A stretch of 64,000 nucleotides of DNA from Lentilitoribacter sp. Alg239-R112 (GCF_900537175.1 NZ_LS999833.1:1736001-1800000), one strand, 5' to 3'. Positions 8,830 to 19,160 are shown, counted from the stretch's first letter. Program-made: numbers and translations. The notes: a model not told the origin generated them from the sequence alone.

Positions 8830-8853
8830 GGTGGGGGGTAAAGCACCCCTACC
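8830..8853 (+). terminator. Hairpin after the fasciclin gene
   Basis: GGTGGGGG (8830-8837) pairs with CCCCTACC (8846-8853), eight pairs with one wobble, 15 bases after the stop codon. The T-rich stretch comes late (about 8867-8872), so it is a weak intrinsic terminator or an mRNA-stabilising stem. Confidence 0.5.
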
Positions 8854-8973
8854 TCCTGCAGAATAGGTTTTCTGACTTTTGATTATCTGGTTTTTGCCCA
8901 AATTAACTTGACCCAACAGATAGATTACCGCATACGCATTTGAATAAGTTTCCTTCTACAGAAAGTGCATCAA

Positions 8974-10077
8974 ATGGGTTTTAAATGCGGAATTGTCGGT
9001 CTACCAAATGTGGGCAAATCTACACTCTTCAATGCTTTAACCCGCACGGCAGCAGCGCAAGCTGCCAATTACCCGTTTTGCACGATTGAACCAAACACTG
9101 GTGAAGTACCTGTTCCTGATAAACGCCTTGATCAACTGGCAAACATTGCCGGTTCAAAAGAAATCATACCCACTCGTATTTCATTTGTTGATATTGCAGG
9201 TCTTGTCAGAGGAGCCTCTAAAGGTGAAGGCCTCGGCAATCAGTTCTTGGCAAACATCCGAGAAGTCGACGCAATCGTTCATGTACTACGCTGTTTTGAA
9301 GATGAAGACATCACGCATGTCGAAGGCAAAATCGATCCGGTAGCCGATGCAGAGACAATCGAAACAGAGTTAATGTTGTCTGATCTTGAAAGCCTTGAAC
9401 GCCGTACAGAACAAATGCGCAAACGAGCGTCGAGTAAAGATAAAGAAGCCCTAACACTATTGCCTGTCTTGGATCAGGCCCTTGCGCTACTTAATGATGG
9501 CAAGCCCGTCCGGCATATGCTTGACGGTATTGATGCTGAAGATCATCGCATCCTAATGGGTCTTAATCTTTTGACATCAAAACCAGTACTATATGTTTGC
9601 AATGTTGCTGAAAGCGATGCTGGTACTGGAAATGACTACTCAAATGCTGTGAAGGCAATGGCGGAAACACAAGGTGCGCATAGTGTTGTTATCTCCGCGG
9701 CCATTGAGGCTGAAGTTGCCCAGTTGGAAGACGAGGAAGCAGCTATGTTCTTAGAGGAACTTGGGCTTGATGAAGCTGGTCTCGATCGCCTGATACGTTC
9801 AGGCTATGACTTGCTTAACTTGATAACGTTCTTCACCGTCGGACCGAAAGAAGCGCGTGCGTGGACGGTCAAGCAGGGTACGAAAGCACCTGCATCCGCT
9901 GGTGTTATCCATACAGACTTTGAGCGAGGCTTCATCCGTGCGCAAACAATTGCCTTTGATGATTATATTTCTCTTGGTGGAGAAGTACCTGCAAAAGAAG
10001 CAGGTAAAGCGCGTGATGAAGGCAAAGAATATGTCACACAGGATGGCGATGTGATGTTATTTAAATTCAACACATAG
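8974..10077 (+). CDS. ychF: Redox-regulated ATPase/GTPase YchF (OLA1 family)
   Basis: Universal P-loop protein of the Obg class that prefers ATP and associates with ribosomes. Walker A GLPNVGKST lies at residues 9-17, switch and G3 region FVDIAGLVRGASKGEGLGN near 66-84 (DxAG), the variant NxxE-type G4 is in YVCNVAESD, and the C-terminal TGS-like domain spans about 280-365 with FFTVGPKEARAW and GFIRA. The ATG at 8974 gives the standard MGFKCGIVG start and 367 residues; the in-frame GTG at 8965 adds three residues only. Confidence 0.96.
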   Translation: MGFKCGIVGLPNVGKSTLFNALTRTAAAQAANYPFCTIEPNTGEVPVPDKRLDQLANIAGSKEIIPTRISFVDIAGLVRGASKGEGLGNQFLANIREVDAIVHVLRCFEDEDITHVEGKIDPVADAETIETELMLSDLESLERRTEQMRKRASSKDKEALTLLPVLDQALALLNDGKPVRHMLDGIDAEDHRILMGLNLLTSKPVLYVCNVAESDAGTGNDYSNAVKAMAETQGAHSVVISAAIEAEVAQLEDEEAAMFLEELGLDEAGLDRLIRSGYDLLNLITFFTVGPKEARAWTVKQGTKAPASAGVIHTDFERGFIRAQTIAFDDYISLGGEVPAKEAGKARDEGKEYVTQDGDVMLFKFNT

Positions 10078-10098
10078 AAACACGTAAGTTACAGCGAC

Positions 10099-10722
10099 AT
10101 GAAGTTCAACCAAGATGATACAGAGGCTCTATTACAGCTATTATCTTGGCGCCGGGATGTAAGGCACTTTGAACGGGCTCCCCTGACGGCACAGCAGATT
10201 GCAAAATTGTTGGACGCTATTGATCTGGCACCTTCTGTTGGAAACAGTCGGCCGTGGAGGTTTGTTAGAGTTCAAAGTGATACGTTACGTGACAGAATTT
10301 ACCAAAATTTCTTGAAGTCAAACTCTGACGCTGCAGGTGCATACTCTGGCGAAGATGCCGAAAAATATGACAAACTGAAGCTTGCAGGACTAAAGGAAGC
10401 ACCGCTTCAATTAGCTGTTTTCACTGATACCGAGCCAAGCGCAGGTAAAGGCCTTGGACGCCAAACCATGCCGGAAACACTAACTTACTCCACAATTATT
10501 GCTATCCATAATCTTTGGTTAGCAGCACGCTCCATGAATATTGGCGTTGGATGGGTATCCATTCTTGAGCGAGATAGATTCGCCGAGATGCTAGACATAC
10601 CGAAAGAATGGCAGTTCACAGCTTATCTATGCCTGGGGTATCCATCTTTTAACTCGAAAACACCTGAGTTGCATGAAGAAGATTGGCAACGAAATACCAA
10701 AACAGAATGGATAGAACGGTAG
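10099..10722 (+). CDS. bluB: 5,6-dimethylbenzimidazole synthase BluB
   Basis: Flavin-destroying nitroreductase-fold enzyme that cleaves FMNH2 with O2 to make the lower ligand of cobalamin. The 207-residue sequence has the BluB hallmarks: RRDVRHF near 18-24, the flavin-contact APSVGNSRPWRF near 48-59, GLGRQTMPETLTYST near 117-131, and AARSMNIGVGWVSIL. No cobalamin riboswitch is visible in the 21 bases after ychF, so it is probably read through from ychF. A generic nitroreductase is less likely given these motifs. Confidence 0.9.
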   Translation: MKFNQDDTEALLQLLSWRRDVRHFERAPLTAQQIAKLLDAIDLAPSVGNSRPWRFVRVQSDTLRDRIYQNFLKSNSDAAGAYSGEDAEKYDKLKLAGLKEAPLQLAVFTDTEPSAGKGLGRQTMPETLTYSTIIAIHNLWLAARSMNIGVGWVSILERDRFAEMLDIPKEWQFTAYLCLGYPSFNSKTPELHEEDWQRNTKTEWIER

Positions 10723-10757
10723 AGGGCTATTTGTGGCACGTAATGCAACAAGCCAGC

Positions 10758-11300
10758 TTATTCTCCCTCAAACTCCACAAGTGTTCGCACTGCGACGCCA
10801 AGATCTTCGATTTTCTTTCGTCCACCCAGATCAGGTAAGTCAATCACAAAGCAAGCCGCAACGATTTCAGCCCCTTGACCCTGAAGAAGTTTAATTGCTG
10901 CTTCTGCAGTACCACCAGTCGCCAGCAAATCATCTACGAGAATGACCTTCTCACCCTTCTGAATAGCATCGGCGTGTATCTCTAGCTCTGCTTCTCCATA
11001 TTCAAGATTGTACGTGATGGAGTATGTCTCAAATGGCAGTTTACCTTTCTTGCGTAGTGCAAGAAATCCCGCAGACAACTGATGAGCCATCGCCCCACCA
11101 AAAATAAATCCTCGGGCATCAATACCAGCAACTTGCGAAATCCCCATTCCCACATAGGGATGCACCAACTCGTCAACCGCGCGGCGGTAGGCTTTGGGGT
11201 CTGAAAGTAATGTCGTAATGTCACGAAACATAATTCCCTCATGAGGATAATCAGGAATTGTGCGAATCGAAGCTTTTAGTTGGCGTTGTAGATCGTTCAT
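10758..11300 (-). CDS. apt: Adenine phosphoribosyltransferase
   Basis: Salvage enzyme converting adenine and PRPP to AMP. The 180-residue length is standard. Visible: [18 protein letters not shown] near residues 15-32, [14 protein letters not shown] near 59-72, and the PRPP loop [16 protein letters not shown] near 119-134. Convergent with bluB (36-bp gap). It lies downstream of petABC but is separated from petC by a strong hairpin terminator, so it is likely to have its own promoter in the 96-bp gap. Confidence 0.96.
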   Translation of the reverse strand: MNDLQRQLKASIRTIPDYPHEGIMFRDITTLLSDPKAYRRAVDELVHPYVGMGISQVAGIDARGFIFGGAMAHQLSAGFLALRKKGKLPFETYSITYNLEYGEAELEIHADAIQKGEKVILVDDLLATGGTAEAAIKLLQGQGAEIVAACFVIDLPDLGGRKKIEDLGVAVRTLVEFEGE

Positions 11301-11338
11301 GAAAGTTCCCAGCTCATTTTATTACCAGCGACAAACAG

Positions 11339-11374
11339 AAACGCCGACTAGATCCAAAAATCAAGTCGGCGTTT
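11339..11374 (-). terminator. Terminator of the petABC operon
   Basis: Perfect 11-bp inverted repeat AAACGCCGACT (11339-11349) / AGTCGGCGTTT (11364-11374) with a 14-base loop, 22 bases past the petC stop. On the minus strand it continues TCTGTTTGT, a T-rich tail, fitting rho-independent termination before apt. Confidence 0.85.
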
Positions 11375-11395
11375 CAAAATTACATAGAATAAAGC

Positions 11396-12235
11396 TTAGT
11401 GCTTAATTCGAGAGTAAACTGACTTCTTAGTCAAATACACCAATATTGTAAGAAGAAGCATGAAACTGATGACCATGAAGCCAATGCGTTTACGCTCGCC
11501 TAAATGAGGTTCAGCAGCCCACATCAAGAATGCAGATACATCCTTAGAATATTGATCAAGCGTTTCAGGCGAGCCATCATCATATGACACTTGCTCATCT
11601 GAAATTGGCGCCGCCATCGCTAAAGATGATCCACTCATGAAGTATGGATTGTAGTGAGTTCCCTCAGCAACCTCTACATCAGCAGGCGCATCTTCATAAC
11701 CTGTTAGCAATGAATAGATGTAGTTCGGTCCCGCTTCATTATAGCCAGTGAAAATATCAAAGACGAACTGCGGAAAGCCACGTTCAACATAACGAGCTTT
11801 CGCGATCAATGAGAAGTCCGGCGGAGCTGCACCATTGTTGGCAGCAGCTGCTTGCTCGACATTCTCATAAGGAGAACCGAAGAAATCTGTCGGTTTAGCA
11901 GGACGGTCCTCAACATCACCATCAGCATTCGGCTCACCTGGAACTTCTTTATACTCAGCAGCAAAAGACTTAACTTGCTCCTTTGAATAACCAAGATCTT
12001 CAAGAGAGCGGAAAGCAACGAGATCCATGGAGTGGCATGCTGCACAAACCTCAACATACACCTTCAATCCACGCTGCAATTGACCTTGATCATAATGGCC
12101 AAATGGGCCTGCAAACGACCAATCAAGTTCTTTAGGATGCTCAATCGGGAATTCACTTGCTGCAGAAGCTGCACCAACACCAACCATACCGACCAAAGTC
12201 AACGGCAGAAGGATGCTTGAAAGTATTTTTTTCAT
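11396..12235 (-). CDS. petC: Cytochrome c1 of the bc1 complex
   Basis: Membrane-anchored c-type cytochrome passing electrons from the Rieske centre to cytochrome c. Signal peptide residues 1-26, haem attachment CAACH at 64-68, a haem-ligand methionine candidate in SSLAMAAPI near 211, and a C-terminal membrane anchor (IGFMVISFMLLLTILVYL, about 252-269) followed by a short basic tail. At 279 residues it is a separate c1, not the b-c1 fusion seen in Bradyrhizobium. Last gene of petABC, 24 bases after petB, with a hairpin terminator behind. Confidence 0.96.
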   Translation of the reverse strand: MKKILSSILLPLTLVGMVGVGAASAASEFPIEHPKELDWSFAGPFGHYDQGQLQRGLKVYVEVCAACHSMDLVAFRSLEDLGYSKEQVKSFAAEYKEVPGEPNADGDVEDRPAKPTDFFGSPYENVEQAAAANNGAAPPDFSLIAKARYVERGFPQFVFDIFTGYNEAGPNYIYSLLTGYEDAPADVEVAEGTHYNPYFMSGSSLAMAAPISDEQVSYDDGSPETLDQYSKDVSAFLMWAAEPHLGERKRIGFMVISFMLLLTILVYLTKKSVYSRIKH

Positions 12236-12259
12236 ATCTAATTTCCTTTCTGTCGCCAG

Positions 12260-13555
12260 TTAGCCGCGGCTCTCAGGTGAAGCAGCTGCATCTGCAGGCT
12301 TTCCTGAACCGTTTTTATCAAGCACAGCTTCAGTGATCGAATTTGGCAATCTCTTTGGTGTTTCAATCAAGCCCAGAACTGGCAAGATAACCAAGAAGAA
12401 TGCAAAGTAGAAGAGTGTTCCAGCTTGCGCCATTGCGGTGTAAACACCTTCGGCAGGCTTTGCACCCAACCAACCAAGCAAGACACAATCGATAACAAAT
12501 AGCCAGAAAAACAGCTTGTACCAAGGACGGTATACAGCAGAGCGAACTTTGGATGTATCAAGCCATGGTAGGAAGAAGAGCAAGATGATTGAACCAAACA
12601 TCACCAAAACACCACCCAGTTTTGAATCGATAAACCAAACATCAAAAGTAATCGCACGAAGCATCGCATAAAATGGTAGGTAATACCATTCAGGAACAAT
12701 ATGCGCTGGCGTTTTCAATGAGTCTGCAGGAATATAGTTATCTGCATGGCCCAAGAAGTTTGGCATATAAAACACGAAATATGCAAAAATCAGAAGGAAT
12801 ACCACCATGCCAAGTGCATCTTTAATTGTTGCATATGGCGTGAATGGAAGCGTATCTGATTTGCTCTTCACTTCAACGCCTGTTGGGTTTGTTTGCCCAG
12901 TAACGTGCAATGCCCAAACGTGAAGAATAACAACACCTGCAATCATAAACGGAAGCAGATAATGAAGAGAGAAGAAACGATTAAGAGTTGGATTATCAAC
13001 CGCAAAGCCACCTAAAAGCAGCTGTTGAATTGGCTCACCAATTATTGGAAATGCTGTAAAGAACCCTGTGATAACCGTCGCACCCCAGAAAGACATTTGC
13101 CCCCAAGGAAGAACATAACCCATAAAGCCTGTCGCCATCATCAAAAGATAGATAACAACACCCAAAATCCAAAGAATCTCACGTGGAGCTTTATATGAGC
13201 CGTAATACAAGCCACGGCCAATATGCAGATAAACAGCAATGAAGAAGAATGATGCCCCATTGGCATGCATATAACGTAAAAGCCAACCGAAGTTCACATC
13301 ACGCATGATATGCTCAACAGAATTAAACGCCAACGATGTTGAGGCTGTATAATGCATTGCCAGAATGATGCCGGTAATAATCTGCAAAACCAGCATAATG
13401 GAAAGAATTCCACCAAATGTATATGCATAGTTCAGATTACGCGGAACCGGATATGATACAAAACTATCATGAACCAAACGGGGAAGCGGCAAGCGCTGGT
13501 CTACCCATTTTCCCAAGCCCGAAGAAGGCTCATATGTTGAATGATCTCCACTCAT
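12260..13555 (-). CDS. petB: Cytochrome b of the bc1 complex
   Basis: Quinol-oxidising membrane subunit with two b haems. The 431 residues hold about eight transmembrane helices; haem-ligand histidines occur in [19 protein letters not shown] and in [18 protein letters not shown], and the Qo-site PEWY signature is in [14 protein letters not shown] near 284-297. Starts 11 bases after petA. The C-terminus has a short hydrophilic tail after about residue 405, as in other alphaproteobacteria. Complex III located in the cytoplasmic membrane. Confidence 0.97.
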   Translation of the reverse strand: MSGDHSTYEPSSGLGKWVDQRLPLPRLVHDSFVSYPVPRNLNYAYTFGGILSIMLVLQIITGIILAMHYTASTSLAFNSVEHIMRDVNFGWLLRYMHANGASFFFIAVYLHIGRGLYYGSYKAPREILWILGVVIYLLMMATGFMGYVLPWGQMSFWGATVITGFFTAFPIIGEPIQQLLLGGFAVDNPTLNRFFSLHYLLPFMIAGVVILHVWALHVTGQTNPTGVEVKSKSDTLPFTPYATIKDALGMVVFLLIFAYFVFYMPNFLGHADNYIPADSLKTPAHIVPEWYYLPFYAMLRAITFDVWFIDSKLGGVLVMFGSIILLFFLPWLDTSKVRSAVYRPWYKLFFWLFVIDCVLLGWLGAKPAEGVYTAMAQAGTLFYFAFFLVILPVLGLIETPKRLPNSITEAVLDKNGSGKPADAAASPESRG

Positions 13556-13566
13556 AAAATATCCCC

Positions 13567-14130
13567 TTATGCTTGGTCTGTGCCGATAACAAGTGTTGTT
13601 TCACTTGCAAATACGAATGGTGGTTTAGGAAGATTAATCGGTGCAGGCCCGCGAATAATTCGACCAGTCGTATCAAAGACTGAACCATGACATGGGCAGA
13701 ACCAACCTTCAGGTTTTGAATCAACAACTTTTGGAACACAACCAAGGTGCGTACAGTTCGCAGACACAATGACCCATTTACTATCGGCATCTGCAGGACC
13801 ACCAATGCGATCTACAAGTGGCGTATAATCCTTCAAATCATCATCTGTGAGAACATCTGCTGTATCGATCTCATCCTGTGTCAGATGACGAATAAAATAT
13901 GGTTTACCGCGCCATTTAGCGATAATTGCAGCACCTGGCTCAATTGACGAAACATCAATTTCAACAGGTTCACCGGCAGCAAGAGTTGCCGCATCAGGGT
14001 TCATTTGATGAACAAGCGGAACTGCGACACCTACGGCACCAACAGCAGCAGCTATCCCTGTACTTAAGTAAAGAAAATCGCGGCGAGTCGGCTCGCTTTG
14101 ACCTTTATTTTCGTTGTCTTGTTCGCTCAC
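13567..14130 (-). CDS. petA: Rieske iron-sulfur protein of the bc1 complex
   Basis: Ubiquinol-cytochrome c reductase [2Fe-2S] subunit, 187 residues. The N-terminus carries a twin-arginine motif (TRRDFLYL, about 16-23) and one transmembrane anchor ([15 protein letters not shown]). Both cluster-binding boxes are intact: CTHLGC near 126-131 and CPCHGS near 146-151, with the Pro loop GPAPINLP behind. First gene of petABC; the 276-bp region upstream, before an ABC exporter gene that ends there, should hold the operon promoter. Confidence 0.97.
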   Translation of the reverse strand: MSEQDNENKGQSEPTRRDFLYLSTGIAAAVGAVGVAVPLVHQMNPDAATLAAGEPVEIDVSSIEPGAAIIAKWRGKPYFIRHLTQDEIDTADVLTDDDLKDYTPLVDRIGGPADADSKWVIVSANCTHLGCVPKVVDSKPEGWFCPCHGSVFDTTGRIIRGPAPINLPKPPFVFASETTLVIGTDQA

Positions 14131-14406
14131 GGCTCAACGTCTCCTTATAAGCTCCCCAATGACCACGTTAAAATGGTCAAGACATGAATCAGCACAACTT
14201 AGAAGCTGGGCTACCAATTGTGCGGGTTCTAAGCCCGTTGAGACAATAAGTCTAGTCCCAACTCCCAAAGGATGGCACATTGTCGCGGTAAAACAACATC
14301 AAGCTTATGCAAGACTGCCCTAAGCAGTGGAAAACTTATTTTTGCTGGCAAAACAGATGGAAATTAGGCAGCTCAATCAAGATCAATGGAATCACAAAAA
14401 CAAATA

Positions 14407-16269
14407 CTAAAGTGTTTCTGAAGCTAAAAAGCCGCCTGATTGGCGTTCCCAAAGACGCGTATAAAGCCCTTTATTCAATAGCAGCTCATCATGTGAGCCC
14501 TGCTCGACAATACACCCACCATCCAAGACGACCAATCGGTCGAGTTTTGCGATCGTTGAAAGACGGTGAGCAATCGCTATCACTGTCTTTCCGGACATCA
14601 GTTTTTCCAAGTGAGTTTGAATAATTGCCTCCACTTCAGAATCAAGTGCAGAAGTTGCCTCATCCAAGATCAATATAGGCGCATTTTTTAGCACAACTCG
14701 GGCAATCGCTATTCTTTGACGTTGACCGCCGGACAACTTTACCCCGCGCTCTCCAGCAAACGCATCCAAACCTTTTCGTCCCTTGAAATCTTCTAATTCC
14801 GAAATAAATTCGCTCGCCTGAGAGCGCTCAATCGCGTGCTGAAGCTCATCAGGTGATGCGTTTGTATTACCAAACAATATATTATCACGAATAGACCGAT
14901 GAAGCAGAGCCGTATCCTGTGTCACGACACCTATCTGCGAACGCAAGGAGCTTTGTGTAACATCTCTTAAATCTTGCCCATCAATTTTGATTGTGCCGCT
15001 GTCGACATCATAAAAACGAAGAAGTAGATTGACCAAAGTCGATTTACCAGCGCCAGATGGACCGACTAAACCAACTTTTTCACCTGGTTTTATATCTAAC
15101 GAAAGATCATGAATAACAGACTTGCTCTTCTGGTAATTGAAGCAAACATCTTCAAAATTGATGTGAGCATCTGTTACGCTTAACTCACTTGCATCATCTT
15201 TATCCCCGAGGCCAATTGGCTTTGATATCAGTTCAGCGCTATTTTGTATTGTTCCATAATTTCGCATCAATGCATTTAGTTGTGTCATCAATCGGCCTAA
15301 CAGAAGACTTAAGCGCAACACGAGAGCCAGGCTGAACGCGACTTCTCCTATTGTAATTGAGCCGGAAAGCCAAAGATCAATTGACATTGCTCCTATCATT
15401 GAAATCATAATTCCGGAGAGGAGTGAAAGTGAAAATCTGACTGCCGTGATATTTCGAGTAAACTTAATAAGACTGGCAATGAACGTTTTTATCCCATCTT
15501 TTAGAAAATGGTCATTTTGTTCATCAGTCGCAAAAAGCTTAAGCGTTTGAATATTTGCATAACTATCGGTGAAACGGCCATTAAGCATGGAACCCATCTC
15601 TGCCATTTCCCGCGCAGATCTTCGAACTCTGGGAACAAAATATCGGGCAAGACAGCCAAACACAACAATCCATAAACCCACAAGTGCCGATAATTGCCAA
15701 TCCAAGCTCGCCACCATGGACATTGTTGTGATGGCATAAATTACAATAAACAAGACAACTTGTAGCGCGGTGATCATGAGATCTCCCGTCGCCTGCCCCG
15801 ATTGCATTACTTTGGTCGCTATTCGCCCTGCAAAATCATCTTGAAAAAACGGTAAATTCTGGCGAGAGATGTGCCTGTGCGCCTGCCAGCGTACGCGATT
15901 AAAAAACCCGGGAATAATAATTTGCTCTTCAAGGATCGCCCCGCCAGTTGTCACAACAACTCTGAGAAAAAGAGTTACGAACAACATTAAAGACAATTCA
16001 AACCCATGTGCTTCGATCAATCCCCGCCAACCAGCCGAAGGCTCAATACCGCTCAATAGATCAATGATAAGGCCAATGAAGTAAAATGTAGCAGCCTCTA
16101 GAAGGGCGACCAGTCCGCCAAAAACGACCATCCCTGCAAACACCCATTTAGCCTGGCGCACATAATGCCAAACAAAAGCGGAAGCGTTGGAAGGCGGCAA
16201 ACCATTATCCACGTTTTCAAATGGTTCAATAATCGCTTCAAACTTTTGGAAAATGTATTTTGGAATCAT
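14407..16269 (-). CDS. ABC exporter, fused permease and ATPase (MsbA-like)
   Basis: Half-size type IV ABC exporter, 620 residues, functioning as a dimer in the inner membrane. Six transmembrane helices lie in about residues 30-320; the nucleotide-binding domain follows with Walker A GPSGAGKST (about 407), signature LSGGQ (about 515), Walker B ILILDEATSALD (about 535) and the H-loop AHRLS. Substrate cannot be told from sequence; lipid, peptide or polysaccharide precursors are all possible. It is closely similar in layout to the exporter at 17301-19160, and the pair brackets a polysaccharide deacetylase gene. Confidence 0.9.
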   Translation of the reverse strand: MIPKYIFQKFEAIIEPFENVDNGLPPSNASAFVWHYVRQAKWVFAGMVVFGGLVALLEAATFYFIGLIIDLLSGIEPSAGWRGLIEAHGFELSLMLFVTLFLRVVVTTGGAILEEQIIIPGFFNRVRWQAHRHISRQNLPFFQDDFAGRIATKVMQSGQATGDLMITALQVVLFIVIYAITTMSMVASLDWQLSALVGLWIVVFGCLARYFVPRVRRSAREMAEMGSMLNGRFTDSYANIQTLKLFATDEQNDHFLKDGIKTFIASLIKFTRNITAVRFSLSLLSGIMISMIGAMSIDLWLSGSITIGEVAFSLALVLRLSLLLGRLMTQLNALMRNYGTIQNSAELISKPIGLGDKDDASELSVTDAHINFEDVCFNYQKSKSVIHDLSLDIKPGEKVGLVGPSGAGKSTLVNLLLRFYDVDSGTIKIDGQDLRDVTQSSLRSQIGVVTQDTALLHRSIRDNILFGNTNASPDELQHAIERSQASEFISELEDFKGRKGLDAFAGERGVKLSGGQRQRIAIARVVLKNAPILILDEATSALDSEVEAIIQTHLEKLMSGKTVIAIAHRLSTIAKLDRLVVLDGGCIVEQGSHDELLLNKGLYTRLWERQSGGFLASETL

Positions 16270-16383
16270 AAAACCATATTATCGTAGATATCGCCTCACA
16301 GAAACGATTTACGCCTATAAAAGAAAAATTAACCATAAAATGAAATAACACTTGCAATTGAATTTTATTTGTATGGTGTTTTT

Positions 16384-17262
16384 ATGCGTAGTGTTGTCGT
16401 CCTGAGTTTATTGAGTGTTATCTTATTGGCGGGATGTGCCAGCAAGAGAGTTAAAGAAGACCAGAACATTAGGGGTCTCACAAGTTATGCACCGATCAAG
16501 CAATCTCCTCATGTTGTTCGTCGAGACAAATCAAAGATTGAATTTCCCGAAACACCTAAATCATCACCATTGGCCAGAGGTAAACTCGTTGTTCCAACTG
16601 GTAATCTAGCTGGCCGCACTATCCACGCAAAATCTATCTCAGATATACGCCTGCGTCCTGGTGAGGTTGTACTGACATTCGATGACGGTCCAGTTCCAGG
16701 CAAAACCAAAGCAATTTTAAATACCTTAGATAACTTTGGTGTCAAAGCGACCTTCCTGATGGTTGGAAGCATGGTCAATTCCTACCCGAAAGAAGTCAAA
16801 GCCGTCGTAAATCGTGGACATTCTATTGGCTCCCATACTGTTGACCATGCGAACCTTGCAAAAGTATCATTTGAATCTGCACGGGCAAAAATCAGAGCCG
16901 GAGAGAAGACTATTAAAAGTAAAACTGGCTTTTCTTCAGTTCCTTTCTTCCGTTTTCCCTACTTAGCAAGCACACCAAAACTGAGAAATTGGCTTGAACA
17001 GCGTGGCGTCGTTGTTCTTGATGTCGACATTGATTCAAAAGACTATTTTAAAGACTCTCCGACCACAGTCGCAAATCGCACGATCGACCGCGTCAAACGT
17101 AACGGCAGTGGCATTATCTTATTTCATGACATTCATGCACGCACTGTTGCAGCTCTTCCAGGCTTCCTGCAAGACTTAAAGGCAGCTGGCTTCAAGGTCG
17201 TCCATCTTAAAGGCGATACGAACAAAGGCGAGCGCCAGCTTTTGGTCAGCAACAGCAGCTAA
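16384..17262 (+). CDS. Lipoprotein polysaccharide deacetylase (NodB domain)
   Basis: A 292-residue predicted lipoprotein: signal peptide MRSVVVLSLLSVILLAGCAS with lipobox LAGC, a 60-residue linker, then a carbohydrate esterase family 4 domain. All five NodB motifs are seen: TFDDGP (metal Asp, catalytic Asp), GSHTVDHANL (two metal His), FFRFPYL, a DVDIDSKDY stretch, and ILFHDIHA. It likely N-deacetylates an envelope or exported glycan, acting outside the inner membrane. The ATG at 16384 places the signal peptide correctly; a TTG five codons upstream is possible. Flanked by two ABC exporters on the opposite strand. Confidence 0.9.
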   Translation: MRSVVVLSLLSVILLAGCASKRVKEDQNIRGLTSYAPIKQSPHVVRRDKSKIEFPETPKSSPLARGKLVVPTGNLAGRTIHAKSISDIRLRPGEVVLTFDDGPVPGKTKAILNTLDNFGVKATFLMVGSMVNSYPKEVKAVVNRGHSIGSHTVDHANLAKVSFESARAKIRAGEKTIKSKTGFSSVPFFRFPYLASTPKLRNWLEQRGVVVLDVDIDSKDYFKDSPTTVANRTIDRVKRNGSGIILFHDIHARTVAALPGFLQDLKAAGFKVVHLKGDTNKGERQLLVSNSS

Positions 17263-17289
17263 AAATTAGCCGCATTATGAAGTTTTCAA

Positions 17290-17315
17290 GAGGCAGGGAA
17301 TTACTCCCCTGCCTC
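17290..17315. terminator. Bidirectional terminator between convergent genes
   Basis: GAGGCAGGG (17290-17298) and CCCTGCCTC (17307-17315) form a perfect nine-pair stem with an eight-base loop. The loop carries the stop codon of the leftward ABC exporter gene, and the stem lies 27 bases past the stop of the rightward deacetylase gene, so one element can end both messages. Confidence 0.75.
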
Positions 17316-19160
17316 CTTCTGTTCATTGTCGACATTGATGAAGCCACCTGATTGCCTTGACCAAAGCTTGGCATAGATACCACCTTTAGCAACAAGCTGA
17401 TCATGAGTGCCCTCCTCAGAAATAGAACCAGCATCAAGAACAATCAGTCGATCCATTGCTGAAATTGTCGATAGTCTATGCGCAATTGCGATCACTGTTT
17501 TCCCTTGCATTAGGTCAAACAAGTTATCCTGAATAGCTGCTTCCACTTCGGAGTCCAATGCGGACGTCGCTTCATCTAAAACGAGAATTGGCGCATCTTT
17601 TAAGAACACTCTGGCAATAGCGATACGCTGACGCTGGCCGCCAGAGAGTTTCACACCGCGCTCCCCAACATGGGCATCCAGCCCCTTTCGTCCGCTTAAA
17701 TCCTCAAGATCATGAATAAACTCAAGTACATTGGCTCGTTCAGCTGCCTTTAAGATTTCTTCATCCGAGGCATCTGGCTTGCCGTAAGCTATATTTTCAC
17801 GAACAGAACGGTGGAGCAGAGAGGTGTCTTGCGACACCACACCAACCTGCGATCTTAGCGAATCCTGAGTAACTTGCGATATATCAACGCCATCTACGAC
17901 AACACGTCCCTTCTCAAGATCATAGTAACGAAGAAGCAGATTAATCAACGTCGTTTTGCCAGCACCCGAGCGTCCAACGAGGCCAATTTTCTCACCAGCA
18001 TTAATATGGAGCGAAAGATCATCAATTACGCCAGCATCTTTGCCGTAATGGAAGCGGATATTTTCAAAACTAATCGCGCCTTTGTCGGCAGATAGTGCAA
18101 CAGCTTTATCTACATCTTCAATATCGATAGGCTTCGTCAGCATATTAATACCATCCTGAACAACGCCTATTTGCTCAAAGAAGCCTGCCAATTCCCACAT
18201 AACCCAGTGGGACAGACCATTCATGCGAACTGCCATAGCAAATCCAACCGCAATCGCCCCTATGCTCAACGTGCCTTGTGACCAAAGCCAGATAGACAGA
18301 GAACCAACGGCAAAAACCAAGAGGTTATTATTATAAGTAACCCCAAGATCAAGTTTCGTAACCAAACGCATTTGTTTGAAAACAGTTACCAGAAACGGGT
18401 CCATGCTTTCTCGTGCATAAGACTCTTCCCGTTGAGCATGTGAGAACAACTTCACCGTGCCAATATTTGTATAACTATCGACAATTCGTCCCGTCATAAT
18501 CGAACGTGCATCGGCTTGCGCCTGTGAAACAACGCGTAACTTCGGAACAAAACTCTTTAAAAGCCATACATAAATAACCAGCCAAACAGCAAAGAGAATG
18601 GCAATCCGCCAATCAATTGCGACAAGCAAGACCATCATAGATAAAAGTTGCACGACAACATACACAAATGTATCAAGCATCTTCATCACAGATTCACGAA
18701 CAGCGAGCGATGTTTGCATGACCTTTGTCGCAACACGACCAGCAAACTCATCTGCAAAAAAGCTCATAGAATGTTGTAATATCCGGCGGTGCATCAACCA
18801 TCTAATCGACATTGGATAATTACCGAGCAATGTTTGATGCGTTACAAGTGAATGTACCGTGGAAATTATAGGTAGAATAAGAATCACAACCACGGCCATA
18901 AACCATAGATAGTTCGCATTTTCCTCAAAGAAGTTCTGAGGATCTGTGCCTGTCATGAGGTCAACAACCTGGCCCATAAAGCCAAACAAAACCACTTCAC
19001 CTATTGCTATAAACGCAACAAGGATAGTTCCGACAAGTAGCCACGGCGAAGCATGCCGCGAATAATGCCAGCAAAACGCGAACAGACCTTCCGGCGGCAG
19101 AACAGGCTCCCGCGAAGGATACGGATCAAGGCGTGTTTCAAACCAAGAAAACATTTTCAT
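17301..19160 (-). CDS. ABC exporter, fused permease and ATPase (MsbA-like)
   Basis: 619-residue half transporter homologous in layout to the one at 14407-16269: both have the N-terminal motif LPPEGLFAFCWHY / LPPSNASAFVWHY before the first helix, and RxxxSRQSGGF at the C-terminus. Walker A GRSGAGKTT, LSGGQRQR, Walker B LVLDEATSALD and AHRLS are intact. Probably a paralogous pair able to form a homo- or heterodimer. AAAGG precedes the start. Upstream lies a separate small gene with a terminator, so this gene likely has its own promoter. Substrate unknown. Confidence 0.9.
   Translation of the reverse strand: MKMFSWFETRLDPYPSREPVLPPEGLFAFCWHYSRHASPWLLVGTILVAFIAIGEVVLFGFMGQVVDLMTGTDPQNFFEENANYLWFMAVVVILILPIISTVHSLVTHQTLLGNYPMSIRWLMHRRILQHSMSFFADEFAGRVATKVMQTSLAVRESVMKMLDTFVYVVVQLLSMMVLLVAIDWRIAILFAVWLVIYVWLLKSFVPKLRVVSQAQADARSIMTGRIVDSYTNIGTVKLFSHAQREESYARESMDPFLVTVFKQMRLVTKLDLGVTYNNNLLVFAVGSLSIWLWSQGTLSIGAIAVGFAMAVRMNGLSHWVMWELAGFFEQIGVVQDGINMLTKPIDIEDVDKAVALSADKGAISFENIRFHYGKDAGVIDDLSLHINAGEKIGLVGRSGAGKTTLINLLLRYYDLEKGRVVVDGVDISQVTQDSLRSQVGVVSQDTSLLHRSVRENIAYGKPDASDEEILKAAERANVLEFIHDLEDLSGRKGLDAHVGERGVKLSGGQRQRIAIARVFLKDAPILVLDEATSALDSEVEAAIQDNLFDLMQGKTVIAIAHRLSTISAMDRLIVLDAGSISEEGTHDQLVAKGGIYAKLWSRQSGGFINVDNEQKEAGE

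Noticed and set aside
10078..10098. Cobalamin riboswitch upstream of bluB
   Set aside because: Only 21 bases separate ychF and bluB, too short for the aptamer, and no conserved box is seen.
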